DNA of 64,000 nt, from assembly GCA_003265685.1 (NCBI GenBank), contig QJOU01000019.1:1-64000 (forward strand), read 5' to 3'. The notes beneath the pieces are model-generated. The model worked only from the letters and a program-made list of their open reading frames with translations, was not told the DNA's origin and searched no databases. Of the stretch, positions 23,564 through 32,425 are shown piece by piece. Origin of the DNA: Piscinibacter caeni (GTDB taxonomy: Bacteria > Pseudomonadota > Gammaproteobacteria > Burkholderiales > Burkholderiaceae_C). Each line of letters begins with the position of its first letter. Position 1 is the first letter of the stretch. Both the position numbers and the translations under genes were made by a program.

Positions 23564-26500
23564 GGTCGCCTCCCCGTGCCAGCGCCTCGGCGCGCAGGTG
23601 CGCCGCGCGCTCGCGTCGCCGCTCGGTGAGCCGGCGCAGCACCACGTAGAACACCGGCGTCAGGAACAGGCCGAAGAAGGTCACGCCGAGCATGCCGGAG
23701 AACACCGCGATGCCCATCGCGCGGCGCATCTCGGCGCCCGCGCCGCTCGAGAACACCAGCGGAATCACGCCGGCGATGAAGGCGATCGAGGTCATCAGGA
23801 TCGGGCGCAGCCGCATGCGGGTGGCGTGCACGATGGCGTGCAGCATCTTCTCGCCCTTCTCCTCCAGGTCCTTGGCGAACTCGACGATCAGGATCGCGTT
23901 CTTGCACGCCAGGCCCACCAGCACCACCAGCGCCACCTTGGTGAAGATGTTGTTGTCGCCCGGCGCGCCGAGCAGGCCGCTGAGCCACACGCCGGTCATC
24001 GCCGAGAGGATGCACATCGGCACGATCAGGATGATGGCCAGCGGCAACGTCCAGCTCTCGTAGGTGGCCGCCAGCACCAGGAAGACCAGCAGCACGCACA
24101 GCGGGAAGATCACCACCATCGTGTTGCCGGCGATCTTTTCCTGGTAGACCAGCTCGGTCCACTCGTAGCCCATGCCGCGCGGCAGCGTCTCGGCCAGGAT
24201 CTTCTCCATCTCCGCCTGCGCCTGGCCGGAGCTGACGCCGGGCTTGGGCGCGCCGTTGATGTCGGCCGAGAAGAAGCCGTTGTAGCGCGTCACCGAGCCC
24301 GGGCCGAAGGTCGGCTCGACCGTCATCAGCGCGGCCAGCGGCACCATCTGGCCGCGGTTGTTGCGCACCTTCAGGTTGCCGATGTCCTCGGCGCGGCCGC
24401 GGTAGGCGGCGTCGGCCTGCACGATCACCTGGAAGGTGCGGCCGAAGCGGTTGAAGTCGTTGACGTAGAGCGACCCGAGGTAGGTCTGCATCGTGTCGTA
24501 GACGTCCGACAGGCTCACGCCCATCTGCTTGGCCTTGGTGCGGTCGACGTTCGCGTACAGCTGCGGCACGTTGATCTGGTAGTTGCTGAAGAACTGCGTG
24601 ATGCCGCCGTTCGGGTTGCCGTAGACACGTCCCATCAGCTGGTTCACGACGCCCTGCATCGCCCCTTCGCCGAGGCCCGCGCGGTCCTGGATCTGCAGCT
24701 TGAAGCCGCTGGCGTTGCCCAGGCCGTTGACCGGCGGCGGCGAGAGCACGAACAGGAACGCGTCCTGGATGGCGCCGATGCGCATGTTGATCTGGCCGAC
24801 GATCGCGTCCGCGCTCAGATCCTTCGTCTTGCGCTTCTCGAACTCGTCCAGGCCGAAGAACACGACGCCGGCGTTCGGCGCGGCGGTGAAGCCGTTGATC
24901 GACAGGCCCGGGAAGGCCACCGAGTCGCGCACGCCCGGCACGCCCTTGGCGATGGCCGACAGGCGCTGGATCACCTCGGTCGTGCGCGCGAGGCTGGCGC
25001 CCTCGGGCAGCTGCGCGATGCCGATCAGGTACTGCTTGTCCTGCTGCGGCACGAAGCCCGGCGGCACGCGCAGGAACAGCAGCGCCGTCGCGCCCAGCAG
25101 CAGCGCGTAGACCAGCAGCGCGATCGACTTGCGGCGCGCCACGATCGTGGTGACGCTGCCCGAGTAGTTCTCGGCGCCGCGCTTGAAGACGCGGTTGAAC
25201 CAGCGGAAGAAGCCGCCGAACACGGCGTCCATGCCGCGGGTCAGCCAGTCCTTGGGCGCGTCGTGCGGGCGCAGCAGGAGGGCCGCCATCGCCGGCGAGA
25301 GCGTCAGCGAGTTGAACGCCGAGATGACGGTCGAGATCGCGATCGTCACCGCGAACTGGCGGTAGAACTGGCCCTCGAGGCCGGCCACGAAGGCCAGCGG
25401 CACGAACACCGCGCACAGCACCAGGCCGATCGCGACGATCGGGCCCGAGACCTCCTGCATCGCGTGCACCGCGGCATCGCGCGGACTCAGGCCCGCCTCG
25501 ATGTTGCGCTCGACGTTCTCGACCACCACGATCGCGTCGTCGACCACGATGCCGATCGACAGCACCAGGCCGAACAGCGTCAGCGTGTTGATCGAGAAGC
25601 CGAGCGCCAGCAGCACCGCGAAGGTGCCGACCACCGAGACCGGCACCGCCAGCAGCGGGATGATGGAGGCGCGCCAGGTCTGCAGGAACACCACCACCAC
25701 CAGCACGACCAGCAGGATGGCCTCGAACAGCGTCGACACCACCTTCTCGATCGAGGTGCGCACGAAGCGTGTCGGGTCGTAGACGATCTGGTAGTCGACG
25801 CCGGGCGGGAAGTCCTTCTTGAGCTCCTCCATCGTCGCGCGCACCGCGTTCGAGAGCGCCAGCGCGTTCGAGTTCGGGCCCTGGAAGATGCCGACCGCCG
25901 CGGCCTCCTTGCCGTTGAGCAGCGAGCCGAGCGCGTAGGTGTTGGGGCCGAGCTCGACTCGGCCGATGTCCTTCACGCGCACCAGCGAGCCGTCGGCCGT
26001 GTCGGCGCTGACGATCACGTCGGCGAACTGCTCCTCGGTGGAGAGGCGACCCTGCGTGTTGACGGCGAGCTGGAAGTCGGTGCGGCCGGGCGAGGGCGGC
26101 GCGCCCACCACGCCGGCGGCCACCTGCGCGTTCTGCTCGCGCAGCGCCTTCACCACGTCGGCCGAGGTCAGGTTGCGTGCGGCGAGCTTGTTCGGGTCGA
26201 GCCAGATGCGCATCGCGTAGTCGCCCGAGCCGAACGCGATCACCGTGCCGATGCCGGGGATGCGCAGCAGCCGGTCGCGCACGTTCAGCGCCGCGTAGTT
26301 GCGCAGGTAGAGCGCGTCGTAGCGCTCGTCCGGCGACACCATGTGCACCACCATGATGAAGTTCGGCGAGCTCTTCTCGGTGGTCACGCCGATCTGGCGC
26401 ACCACCTCGGGCAGGCGCGGCAGCGCGCGGTTGACGCGGTTCTGCACCTCGGTGGCCGCCACCTCCGGGTCGGTGCCGATCTTGAAGCTGACCGTCAGCG

Positions 26501-26771
26501 TCATGGCCCCGTCCGCCGAGGCCTGGCTGTTCATGTACAGCATGTTCTCGACGCCGTTGATCTGCTCCTCCAGCGGCGTGGCGACGGTCTCGGCGATCAC
26601 GCGCGGGTTGGCGCCCGGGAACTGGGCGCGCACCACCACCTGCGGCGGCGTGACCTCGGGGTACTCGGAGATCGGCAGGCGCTGCAGCGCGATCAGGCCG
26701 ACCAGGAAGATCATGATCGACAGCACCGCGGCGAAACGCGGCCGGTCGATGAAGAAGCGCGAGATGTTCAT
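23556..26771 (-). CDS. RND multidrug efflux pump, HAE1 family (AcrB/MexB-like)
   Basis: The protein has 1071 aa, full length. The N-terminus Ser-Arg-Phe-Phe-Ile-Asp-Arg-Pro-Arg-Phe-Ala is followed by TM1 (Ile-Phe-Leu-Val-Gly). Two large periplasmic loops and 12 transmembrane helices are expected. The proton-relay Asp pair lies in TM4 (Gly-Ile-Val-Val-Asp-Asp-Ala-Ile-Val-Val-Val-Glu-Asn, near residue 405). Drug-site segments such as Gly-Gly-Ile-Thr-Gln-Phe-Phe are present. It exports hydrophobic compounds from membrane and periplasm in exchange for protons. The gene follows the adaptor by 10 bases. No local TetR/MarR repressor was found. Confidence 0.95.
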   Translation of the reverse strand: MNISRFFIDRPRFAAVLSIMIFLVGLIALQRLPISEYPEVTPPQVVVRAQFPGANPRVIAETVATPLEEQINGVENMLYMNSQASADGAMTLTVSFKIGTDPEVAATEVQNRVNRALPRLPEVVRQIGVTTEKSSPNFIMVVHMVSPDERYDALYLRNYAALNVRDRLLRIPGIGTVIAFGSGDYAMRIWLDPNKLAARNLTSADVVKALREQNAQVAAGVVGAPPSPGRTDFQLAVNTQGRLSTEEQFADVIVSADTADGSLVRVKDIGRVELGPNTYALGSLLNGKEAAAVGIFQGPNSNALALSNAVRATMEELKKDFPPGVDYQIVYDPTRFVRTSIEKVVSTLFEAILLVVLVVVVFLQTWRASIIPLLAVPVSVVGTFAVLLALGFSINTLTLFGLVLSIGIVVDDAIVVVENVERNIEAGLSPRDAAVHAMQEVSGPIVAIGLVLCAVFVPLAFVAGLEGQFYRQFAVTIAISTVISAFNSLTLSPAMAALLLRPHDAPKDWLTRGMDAVFGGFFRWFNRVFKRGAENYSGSVTTIVARRKSIALLVYALLLGATALLFLRVPPGFVPQQDKQYLIGIAQLPEGASLARTTEVIQRLSAIAKGVPGVRDSVAFPGLSINGFTAAPNAGVVFFGLDEFEKRKTKDLSADAIVGQINMRIGAIQDAFLFVLSPPPVNGLGNASGFKLQIQDRAGLGEGAMQGVVNQLMGRVYGNPNGGITQFFSNYQINVPQLYANVDRTKAKQMGVSLSDVYDTMQTYLGSLYVNDFNRFGRTFQVIVQADAAYRGRAEDIGNLKVRNNRGQMVPLAALMTVEPTFGPGSVTRYNGFFSADINGAPKPGVSSGQAQAEMEKILAETLPRGMGYEWTELVYQEKIAGNTMVVIFPLCVLLVFLVLAATYESWTLPLAIILIVPMCILSAMTGVWLSGLLGAPGDNNIFTKVALVVLVGLACKNAILIVEFAKDLEEKGEKMLHAIVHATRMRLRPILMTSIAFIAGVIPLVFSSGAGAEMRRAMGIAVFSGMLGVTFFGLFLTPVFYVVLRRLTERRRERAAHLRAEALARGGDHA

Positions 26772-26781
26772 GGCGCGCGCC

Positions 26782-27996
26782 TCAGCTCTTCTTCGGCGCG
26801 GAGCCCGCGGGCGCGGCGCCCGGCGGCGCGCCGGGCGGGGGCTCGACCGGCATGCCGCGTTCGTCGACCGCCAGCACCTGCGGCGCCAGCGGCGCGCCCG
26901 GCCGCACGCGCTGCAGGCCGTTGACCACCACCAGCTCGCCCGGCTTCAGGCCGCTCGTGATGACGCGCATGCCGTCCAGCAGCGCGCCGAGCTTGACCTC
27001 GCGGAACTGCGCGACCTTGTCGTCGCCGACGACGAACACGAAGCGCTTGCTCTGGTCGGTGCCGATCGCCCGCTCGGGGATCAGCACCACGTCGCCGCTG
27101 CCGCCGTTGGCCAGCCGCACGCGCGCGAACAGGCCGGGCACGAAGCGGCGCTCCTTGTTGTCGAGCACGGCGCGCATGCGGATCGCCCCGGTGGCCGGGT
27201 TGAGCCGGTTGTCGACGAAGTCCACGTTGCCGGCATGCGGATAGCCGGTCTCGTCGGACAGGCCCAGCTCGACCTTCGGCGCGGCCTTGCCGGCGGCCGC
27301 GCGGGCACGCAGGTAGGCCTGCTCGGAGACGTCGAACCAGGCGTGCACCTTGTCCTGGGCGACCAGCGTGGTCAGCACCGGGTCGCCCACGCCGACCAGG
27401 TTGCCGGCCGTGACGTTGGCGCGCGAGGCCTTGCCGGCGATCGGCGCGCGGATCTGCGCGTACTCGACGTTCAGCCGCGCACTGGCCACCGCCGCCTCGG
27501 CGGCGCGCGCCGCGGCCTGGGCATTGCGCAGGCTGGCGTCGGCCTGGTCGGCCTCCTGCTGCGAGACGGCCTTCTGCTCGAGCAGCTTCGCGCTGCGCGC
27601 CTGCTCGGTCTGCGCCAGACCGGCGGCGCTGCGCGCCGCGGCGAGCTGCGCCTCGGCGCGCGCCAGCTCGGTGCTGAACGGTCGCGGGTCGATCGTGAAC
27701 AGCAGATCGCCCTTCTTCACCTCCTGGCCGTCGCGGAAGTGCACCCGCTCGATCGTGCCGGCCACACGCGCGCGCACCTCGACGGTCTCGACCGCCTCGA
27801 TGCGACCGCTGAACTCCTCGTACAGCTGCACGCTCTTCTGCACCGCCGGGGCGGCCGACACCGGCGGGGCCATCGGCGGGCCGCCCTGGGCCTGGCTCGG
27901 CCCGCAGCCCGAGAGCAGCCATGCGCCGCCGGCGACGAGCGCGAGCGCGAGTTGGAAACGGATGGAACAGCGCGGCGAGACGGCGACTGGTGGCAT
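26782..27996 (-). CDS. RND efflux periplasmic adaptor lipoprotein (membrane fusion protein)
   Basis: The protein has 404 aa. The ATG at 27996 has AAGGA upstream; the longer frame is unlikely. The lipoprotein signal ends Leu-Leu-Ser-Gly-Cys. Order of domains: first lipoyl half (Val-Arg-Ala-Arg-Val-Ala-Gly-Thr-Ile), alpha-helical hairpin (about 115-185, Ala/Glu/Gln-rich), second lipoyl half (Ile-Arg-Ala-Pro-Ile-Ala-Gly), beta-barrel and membrane-proximal domains (Leu-Asn-Pro-Ala-Thr-Gly-Ala-Ile). It links the inner-membrane pump to the outer-membrane channel. The C-terminus is a Pro/Ala-rich tail. First gene of the operon. Confidence 0.93.
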   Translation of the reverse strand: MPPVAVSPRCSIRFQLALALVAGGAWLLSGCGPSQAQGGPPMAPPVSAAPAVQKSVQLYEEFSGRIEAVETVEVRARVAGTIERVHFRDGQEVKKGDLLFTIDPRPFSTELARAEAQLAAARSAAGLAQTEQARSAKLLEQKAVSQQEADQADASLRNAQAAARAAEAAVASARLNVEYAQIRAPIAGKASRANVTAGNLVGVGDPVLTTLVAQDKVHAWFDVSEQAYLRARAAAGKAAPKVELGLSDETGYPHAGNVDFVDNRLNPATGAIRMRAVLDNKERRFVPGLFARVRLANGGSGDVVLIPERAIGTDQSKRFVFVVGDDKVAQFREVKLGALLDGMRVITSGLKPGELVVVNGLQRVRPGAPLAPQVLAVDERGMPVEPPPGAPPGAAPAGSAPKKS

Positions 27997-28161
27997 GGCC
28001 GATCCTTGCTTGACAACACCGGGCCACCTCGTGGGCTGACCGGCAGGGGGAGTGGCGTGGCGGCGGCGCACCAGATTGGGCCGGTGGGCCCGTGGCAAGC
28101 CGCGAGGAGCGGCGATGCTAACGAAAGTCAAGCAAGTCTGCAGCGCGCGGCGCGCGCCGGG

Positions 28162-29067
28162 TCAGAAGCGCGCGATCGGGTTCAGCGGTTCGAACTCGCC
28201 GTCGCGCCGATCCTTCCACGCGTCGATCGCACGGGCCATCTCGTCGGTGTCGAAGATCGCGCTCTGCAGCAGCGTCATCTGCTGCAGCGCCGCGGCGGTG
28301 CCGTGGTCGCGTGCGTGGTTGAGCGCGAGCTTGCTGCCGGCCACCGCGAGCGGGGACTTGGCGGCGATCGCCTGCGCCAGCGCGAGCGCATGCTCCAGCA
28401 GCGCGGCCGCGTCGGGCAGTACCGCGTTCACCAGCCCGACCGCCAGCGCCCGCTGCGCCGGCAGCCGCTCGCCGGTGTAGGCCATCTGGCGCGCCACGCC
28501 CTGCGGCACCAGCTTGGGCAGGCGCTGCAGCACGCCGAGGTCGGCGGCCATGCCGATCTGGATTTCCTGCACGGTGAAGAACGCGTCCTCGCTGCAGACG
28601 CGGATGTCGCAGGCGGTGGCGAGGTCGAGCGCACCGCCGATGCAGCCGCCCTGCACCGCGCAGATCACCGGGAAGCGCGCCTCGTCCAGCGCGTCGAAGC
28701 AGTCCATCAGCTTGCGCAGCGAGTCCTGGAAGCTGAGCCGGGCGCGCGGCGTGGTCGTGTCCAGCATCTGCAGCAGCTCGCCGACGGCCTGGCGCTGCGC
28801 GTCGCCGTGCGGATCGCGCCGCTCCGCGCCGGGCGCCGCATCGCCGTGCGGCGCCTCGGCGAACACGTCCAGCGCCATGCCGGCGCTGAAGTGCTTGCCG
28901 GTCGACGAGATCAGCAGCACCCGCGTGCGGCCCTCTTCGTGCAGGCCGCGCACCGCGTCGCGCAGGGCGGGGAAGAAGGCCGGCGCGAGCGTGTTCAGGC
29001 GCTCGGGACGGTTGAGCTGCAGGTGCGCGATGCCGTCGCTGCGCTGCAGGGAGAAGAACTCGTTCAT
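28162..29067 (-). CDS. Enoyl-CoA hydratase/isomerase family, dienoyl-CoA isomerase-like
   Basis: The protein has 301 aa. The ATG at 29067 has GGAG 7 bases upstream. Crotonase fold: CoA/oxyanion segments His-Phe-Ser-Ala-Gly-Met and Gln-Gly-Gly-Cys-Ile-Gly-Gly-Ala. The stretch Val-Gln-Glu-Ile-Gln-Ile-Gly-Met-Ala-Ala-Asp-Leu-Gly keeps the Glu and Asp that in delta(3,5)-delta(2,4)-dienoyl-CoA isomerase (ECH1) do the proton transfer. The call is therefore more specific than plain hydratase. It would help break down unsaturated fatty acids with odd-position double bonds. Expressed alone or with the binding-protein gene located upstream on the same strand (53-base gap). Confidence 0.8.
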   Translation of the reverse strand: MNEFFSLQRSDGIAHLQLNRPERLNTLAPAFFPALRDAVRGLHEEGRTRVLLISSTGKHFSAGMALDVFAEAPHGDAAPGAERRDPHGDAQRQAVGELLQMLDTTTPRARLSFQDSLRKLMDCFDALDEARFPVICAVQGGCIGGALDLATACDIRVCSEDAFFTVQEIQIGMAADLGVLQRLPKLVPQGVARQMAYTGERLPAQRALAVGLVNAVLPDAAALLEHALALAQAIAAKSPLAVAGSKLALNHARDHGTAAALQQMTLLQSAIFDTDEMARAIDAWKDRRDGEFEPLNPIARF

Positions 29068-29120
29068 GGACTGCTCCGGCAAGTCACCGAGGCTAGCGGG
29101 CTGCGGAGGCTTGTCAATCC

Positions 29121-30269
29121 TCACTGGAGGAAGCGGCCCTCGCGCGTGACCATCGCCAGGTCGACGAAGTCGGAGCCGGCGTGGTCGCCGCTGCGGTAGC
29201 GGGCGCGCACGCCGCCGAGGTCCAGGGTGGCGCCATCCAGCGCCTTGGCGAAGCCGGCCCGGCTCGGCTGCGGCCCGGCCAGGCGCAGCGCGAGCACCAG
29301 CGCCTTGGCGGTGAGGTAGCCCTCCAGGCTGCCGTAGGAGAACTCGCGCCCCGGGTGGGCGCGCCCGAAGGCGTCCTGGTACTCGCGTGCGATGGCTGTC
29401 TTGCGTGACCAGGGGCTGGGCACGACCTGCGCGAACACCATGCCCTGCGCAAGCGGGCCGAGCGCCTCGGCGAGCTGCGTCGAGCCCGAATTGACGGCCA
29501 GGAAGGTGGCACGCGAGCCGGCCGCGCGGGCCTTGCGGATCAGCCGCTCGTAGACGGCCACCGAGCCGTGGTTCAGCACCATGTCGACCTTCTGGCCGGC
29601 GAGCTCGGCAGCCTGGTCGTCGAGCTGCCGGTCGCCGATGTCGGACTTGAACGGCAGCCCGGCGGCGACCTCCGCGCCGTTCTCCTGCGCGGCCAGCCGC
29701 ACGTTGGCCAGGTGCAGGCGGCCGACCTCGGAATCGGCGTGGAAGAAGCCGACGCGGCGCAGCCCGATGCTGGCGCCGTAGCGGATCAGGGCGCGGAACT
29801 CGTCGCGGTGTTCGGCGCGCACCGGGAAGACCTGCGGCAGGTGCGGGCGGCGCAGGGTGGGCGAGCCGGCCATCGGGCCGAACAGTGGCACCTGGGCGGC
29901 CTCGGCGACCTTGGCCACCGCCGTGGACGGACCGCCCTCGAGCGAGCCGAACAGCAGGAACGAACCGCCTTCGACCAGGGCGCGCGCGTTGGCCTCGGCC
30001 TTGGAGCCCTGGTTCTCGTCGTCCAGCGTCTTCAGCACGATGCGCCGGGCGTGCACGCCGCCGCCGCGGTTGACATCGTCCAGCAGCGTCCTGATGCCCG
30101 CCAGCACCTCGACCCCGTAGCGGTTCTTGCCGCCCTGCAGCGTGATGTTCTGGCCGATCAGCAGTTCGCCGGCGGTGACGCCCGGATCGGCCGCGCGGGA
30201 CGGCCCGGCGGCCAGCAGCGCCAACCCGGCGGCCAGGGCGGACCGGCGGTCCAGACTCGCGTGTCGCAT
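29121..30269 (-). CDS. LivK/HbpA-type ABC substrate-binding protein (branched-chain amino acid family), orphan
   Basis: The protein has 382 aa from the ATG at 30269 (GGGAG upstream). The N-terminus carries an Arg-Arg followed by a hydrophobic stretch (Asp-Arg-Arg-Ser-Ala-Leu-Ala-Ala-Gly), which could be a Tat or a Sec signal, ending near Arg-Ala-Ala-Asp. The mature protein has the type I periplasmic-binding fold with Ile-Gly-Gln-Asn-Ile-Thr-Leu-Gln-Gly-Gly near its start and Gly-Pro-Met-Ala-Gly-Ser in the middle. Related proteins bind amino acids, amides or aromatic compounds. No livHMGF genes are close, so the transporter is encoded elsewhere or the protein is a sensor. It is divergent from the M20 peptidase gene. 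Confidence 0.8.
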   Translation of the reverse strand: MRHASLDRRSALAAGLALLAAGPSRAADPGVTAGELLIGQNITLQGGKNRYGVEVLAGIRTLLDDVNRGGGVHARRIVLKTLDDENQGSKAEANARALVEGGSFLLFGSLEGGPSTAVAKVAEAAQVPLFGPMAGSPTLRRPHLPQVFPVRAEHRDEFRALIRYGASIGLRRVGFFHADSEVGRLHLANVRLAAQENGAEVAAGLPFKSDIGDRQLDDQAAELAGQKVDMVLNHGSVAVYERLIRKARAAGSRATFLAVNSGSTQLAEALGPLAQGMVFAQVVPSPWSRKTAIAREYQDAFGRAHPGREFSYGSLEGYLTAKALVLALRLAGPQPSRAGFAKALDGATLDLGGVRARYRSGDHAGSDFVDLAMVTREGRFLQ

Positions 30270-30390
30270 CGATACTCCCAGCGGTACGTGTGGCTGCACG
30301 GTAGCCGGCGGTGCCGAGGTGGTCAATGCGCGGCCGGCGGCGCCCGCGCCCACTACACTCTGCTCACGCTGCCTGTTGGAGGCGAACCAC

Positions 30391-31866
30391 ATGAACGCAC
30401 GCGACCCGCTGCTGCCGCTGCAGCCCGACGAGGCCGAGGCGATCGGCCGATTTGCCGAGACCCGCTGGGACGAGCAGATCGTGCCGGCGCTGACCGACTA
30501 CATCGCCATCCCCGCCAAGAGCCCGATGTTCGATGCCGACTGGCAGCGCCATGGCCACCTCGAGCGCGTGGTGCGCGACGCAGCGGACTGGGTCGAGCGG
30601 CAGAAGGTGCCGGGCCTCGTGCTCGAGGTGCTGCGCCTGCCCGGGCGCACGCCGGTGATCTTCTTCGACGTGCCGGCCACGCGCGCCGGCAGCACCGACA
30701 CGGTGTGCTTCTACGGCCACCTCGACAAGCAGCCCGAGTTCAACGGCTGGCGCAATGACCTGGGGCCCTGGACGCCCAAGCTGGAGAACGGCCTGCTGTA
30801 CGGCCGCGGCGGCGCCGACGACGGCTACGCGGTCTACGCGGCGATCACCGCGATCCAGGCGCTCGACCGCCAGGGCATCGGCCGGCCGCGCTGCGTCGGC
30901 CTGATCGAGAGCTGCGAGGAAAGCGGCTCGTTCGACCTGCCGGCCTACCTCGACGTGCTGACGCCGCGCCTGGGCCAGGTGGCGCTGGTGGTGTGCCTGG
31001 ACAGCGGCGCGGGCAACTACGAGCAGCTCTGGCTCACCACCAGCCTGCGCGGCAACGTGACCGGCACGCTGAAGGTGGAGATCCTGACCGAGGGCGTGCA
31101 CTCGGGCGATGCGAGCGGGCTGGTGCCCTCGAGCTTCCGCATCCTGCGCCAGGTGCTCGACCGGCTGGAGGATTCGGCCACCGGGCGCCTGCTGCCCGAG
31201 GCCTTCCACTGCGCCATCCCGGTCGAGCGCGTCGAGCAGGCGCGCGCCGCGGCGGCCATCCTCGGCGACGAGGTCTGGAAGAGGTTCCCGTGGGCCTGCG
31301 GCGCCGACGGCGGCCCGGCGCTGCCGACCACCACCGACCCGGTCGAGGCGCTGCTGAACCGCACCTGGCGGCCGACGCTCTCGGTCACCGGCGTGGACGG
31401 CTTCCCGGAACTGCGCAACGCCGGCAACGTGCTGCGGCCCTACACCGCGTTCAAGCTCTCGCTGCGCCTGCCGCCGCTGGTGGACGGAGGGCAGGCCGCG
31501 CTGGCGCTCAAGGCGCTGCTGGAGGACAACGCGCCCTACAACGCGAAGGTCACCTTCGCGCCGGACGGCCGCGCCGATGCCCAGGGTGCCACGGGCTGGA
31601 GCGCGCCGGCGCTCGCGCCCTGGCTCGAGCAGGCGGTGCAGGCGGCCTCGCAGGCGCATTACGGCGCGGCCTGCGGCTACATCGGCCAGGGCGGCACGAT
31701 CCCGCTGATGGGCATGTTGCAGCAGGGCTTTCCCCGCGCGCAGATGATGGTGTGCGGCGTGCTCGGTCCCCGGAGTAATGCGCACGGCCCGAATGAATTC
31801 CTGCACGTGCCCTACGGCAAGAAACTCACCGCCGCGGTCGCGCAGGTGATTGCCGCTTGCCCGTGA
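30391..31866 (+). CDS. M20-family metallopeptidase (dipeptidase-like)
   Basis: The protein has 491 aa from the ATG at 30391, with GGAGG 8-9 bases upstream. Metal ligands are visible in Gly-His-Leu-Asp-Lys-Gln-Pro (His, with catalytic Asp), Gly-Arg-Gly-Gly-Ala-Asp-Asp-Gly (bridging Asp), Ser-Cys-Glu-Glu-Ser-Gly-Ser (catalytic Glu and ligand Glu) and Gly-Val-His-Ser-Gly in the dimerisation domain. This is the dizinc dipeptidase/carboxypeptidase pattern of family M20. No signal peptide, so it acts in the cytoplasm, probably on peptides or acylated amino acids. The divergent LivK-type protein may deliver a related substrate, but that is only context. Confidence 0.88.
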   Translation: MNARDPLLPLQPDEAEAIGRFAETRWDEQIVPALTDYIAIPAKSPMFDADWQRHGHLERVVRDAADWVERQKVPGLVLEVLRLPGRTPVIFFDVPATRAGSTDTVCFYGHLDKQPEFNGWRNDLGPWTPKLENGLLYGRGGADDGYAVYAAITAIQALDRQGIGRPRCVGLIESCEESGSFDLPAYLDVLTPRLGQVALVVCLDSGAGNYEQLWLTTSLRGNVTGTLKVEILTEGVHSGDASGLVPSSFRILRQVLDRLEDSATGRLLPEAFHCAIPVERVEQARAAAAILGDEVWKRFPWACGADGGPALPTTTDPVEALLNRTWRPTLSVTGVDGFPELRNAGNVLRPYTAFKLSLRLPPLVDGGQAALALKALLEDNAPYNAKVTFAPDGRADAQGATGWSAPALAPWLEQAVQAASQAHYGAACGYIGQGGTIPLMGMLQQGFPRAQMMVCGVLGPRSNAHGPNEFLHVPYGKKLTAAVAQVIAACP

Positions 31867-31948
31867 CCCTGTCCGTGACATCTGCGGCGCATTTGCGCCG
31901 CTGATCCGCCCCACGGCCGCCGGCGCAGCCGGTCTAATCGGCGCAGCC

Positions 31949-32425
31949 ATGTCTGCGCAGATGCCCCCCACCGAAGAGGTCCCGGTCTCGATCGACGCCC
32001 GCCGCCTGTGGCTGATCGGCGCCGGCGTGGCCGCGCTGCTGCTGGTGCCGATCGGCATCGCCGCGAGCCTGGCCTGGGTCGAGCTGCCCTGGAACGACGC
32101 CGAGTCGCGCGCCGTGCCCGAGTGGGTGGCGCTGCCGCAGCTGCGCGCCACCACCAGCGACGGCACCGTGGTGCGCGCGCGCGTCGCGCTGGACGTGCCG
32201 AGCACGCTGGTCAAGGCGCAGATCCAGCGCAACACGCAGCAGGTGGGCCTGCTGCTCGAGCTCTCGGTGGCCGCGCGCACGCGCGCCGAACTCGGCGCGC
32301 CGGAGGGCATCCGCGCACTGTCGGAAGACATGCGCGAGCGGCTCAACGCCTACCTGGGCGTCGGCGAGGGCGAGAAGGGCGTGAGCTCCGTCGCGATCCA
32401 GGACCTGCTGGTCAAGCCGCAGTAG
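31949..32425 (+). CDS. Small single-span membrane protein, FliL-like
   Basis: The protein has 158 aa. The ATG at 31949 was chosen because the frame upstream is not plausible protein. One transmembrane helix (about residues 23-45, Leu-Trp-Leu-Ile-Gly-Ala-Gly then Leu/Ile-rich) is followed by a ~110-residue periplasmic domain. The C-terminal pattern, Asp-Met-Arg-Glu-Arg-Leu-Asn-Ala-Tyr-Leu then Val-Ser-Ser-Val-Ala-Ile-Gln-Asp-Leu-Leu-Val, resembles the end of FliL, a stomatin-like flagellar stator protein. No other flagellar gene is nearby, so a flagellar role is doubtful. Its 3' end overlaps the convergent FAD enzyme by 14 bases. Confidence 0.5.
   Translation: MSAQMPPTEEVPVSIDARRLWLIGAGVAALLLVPIGIAASLAWVELPWNDAESRAVPEWVALPQLRATTSDGTVVRARVALDVPSTLVKAQIQRNTQQVGLLLELSVAARTRAELGAPEGIRALSEDMRERLNAYLGVGEGEKGVSSVAIQDLLVKPQ

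Noticed and set aside
23526-26924. 1132-codon open frame on the plus strand
   Set aside because: It is the antisense shadow of the RND pump gene. The His/Arg/Gln-rich translation has no domain, and the minus strand encodes a complete HAE1 transporter.
31884-31901. Hairpin GCGGCGC-ATTT-GCGCCGC after the M20 peptidase gene
   Set aside because: No T-run follows on either strand, so it does not qualify as an intrinsic terminator. It may slow transcription, but that is unsupported.
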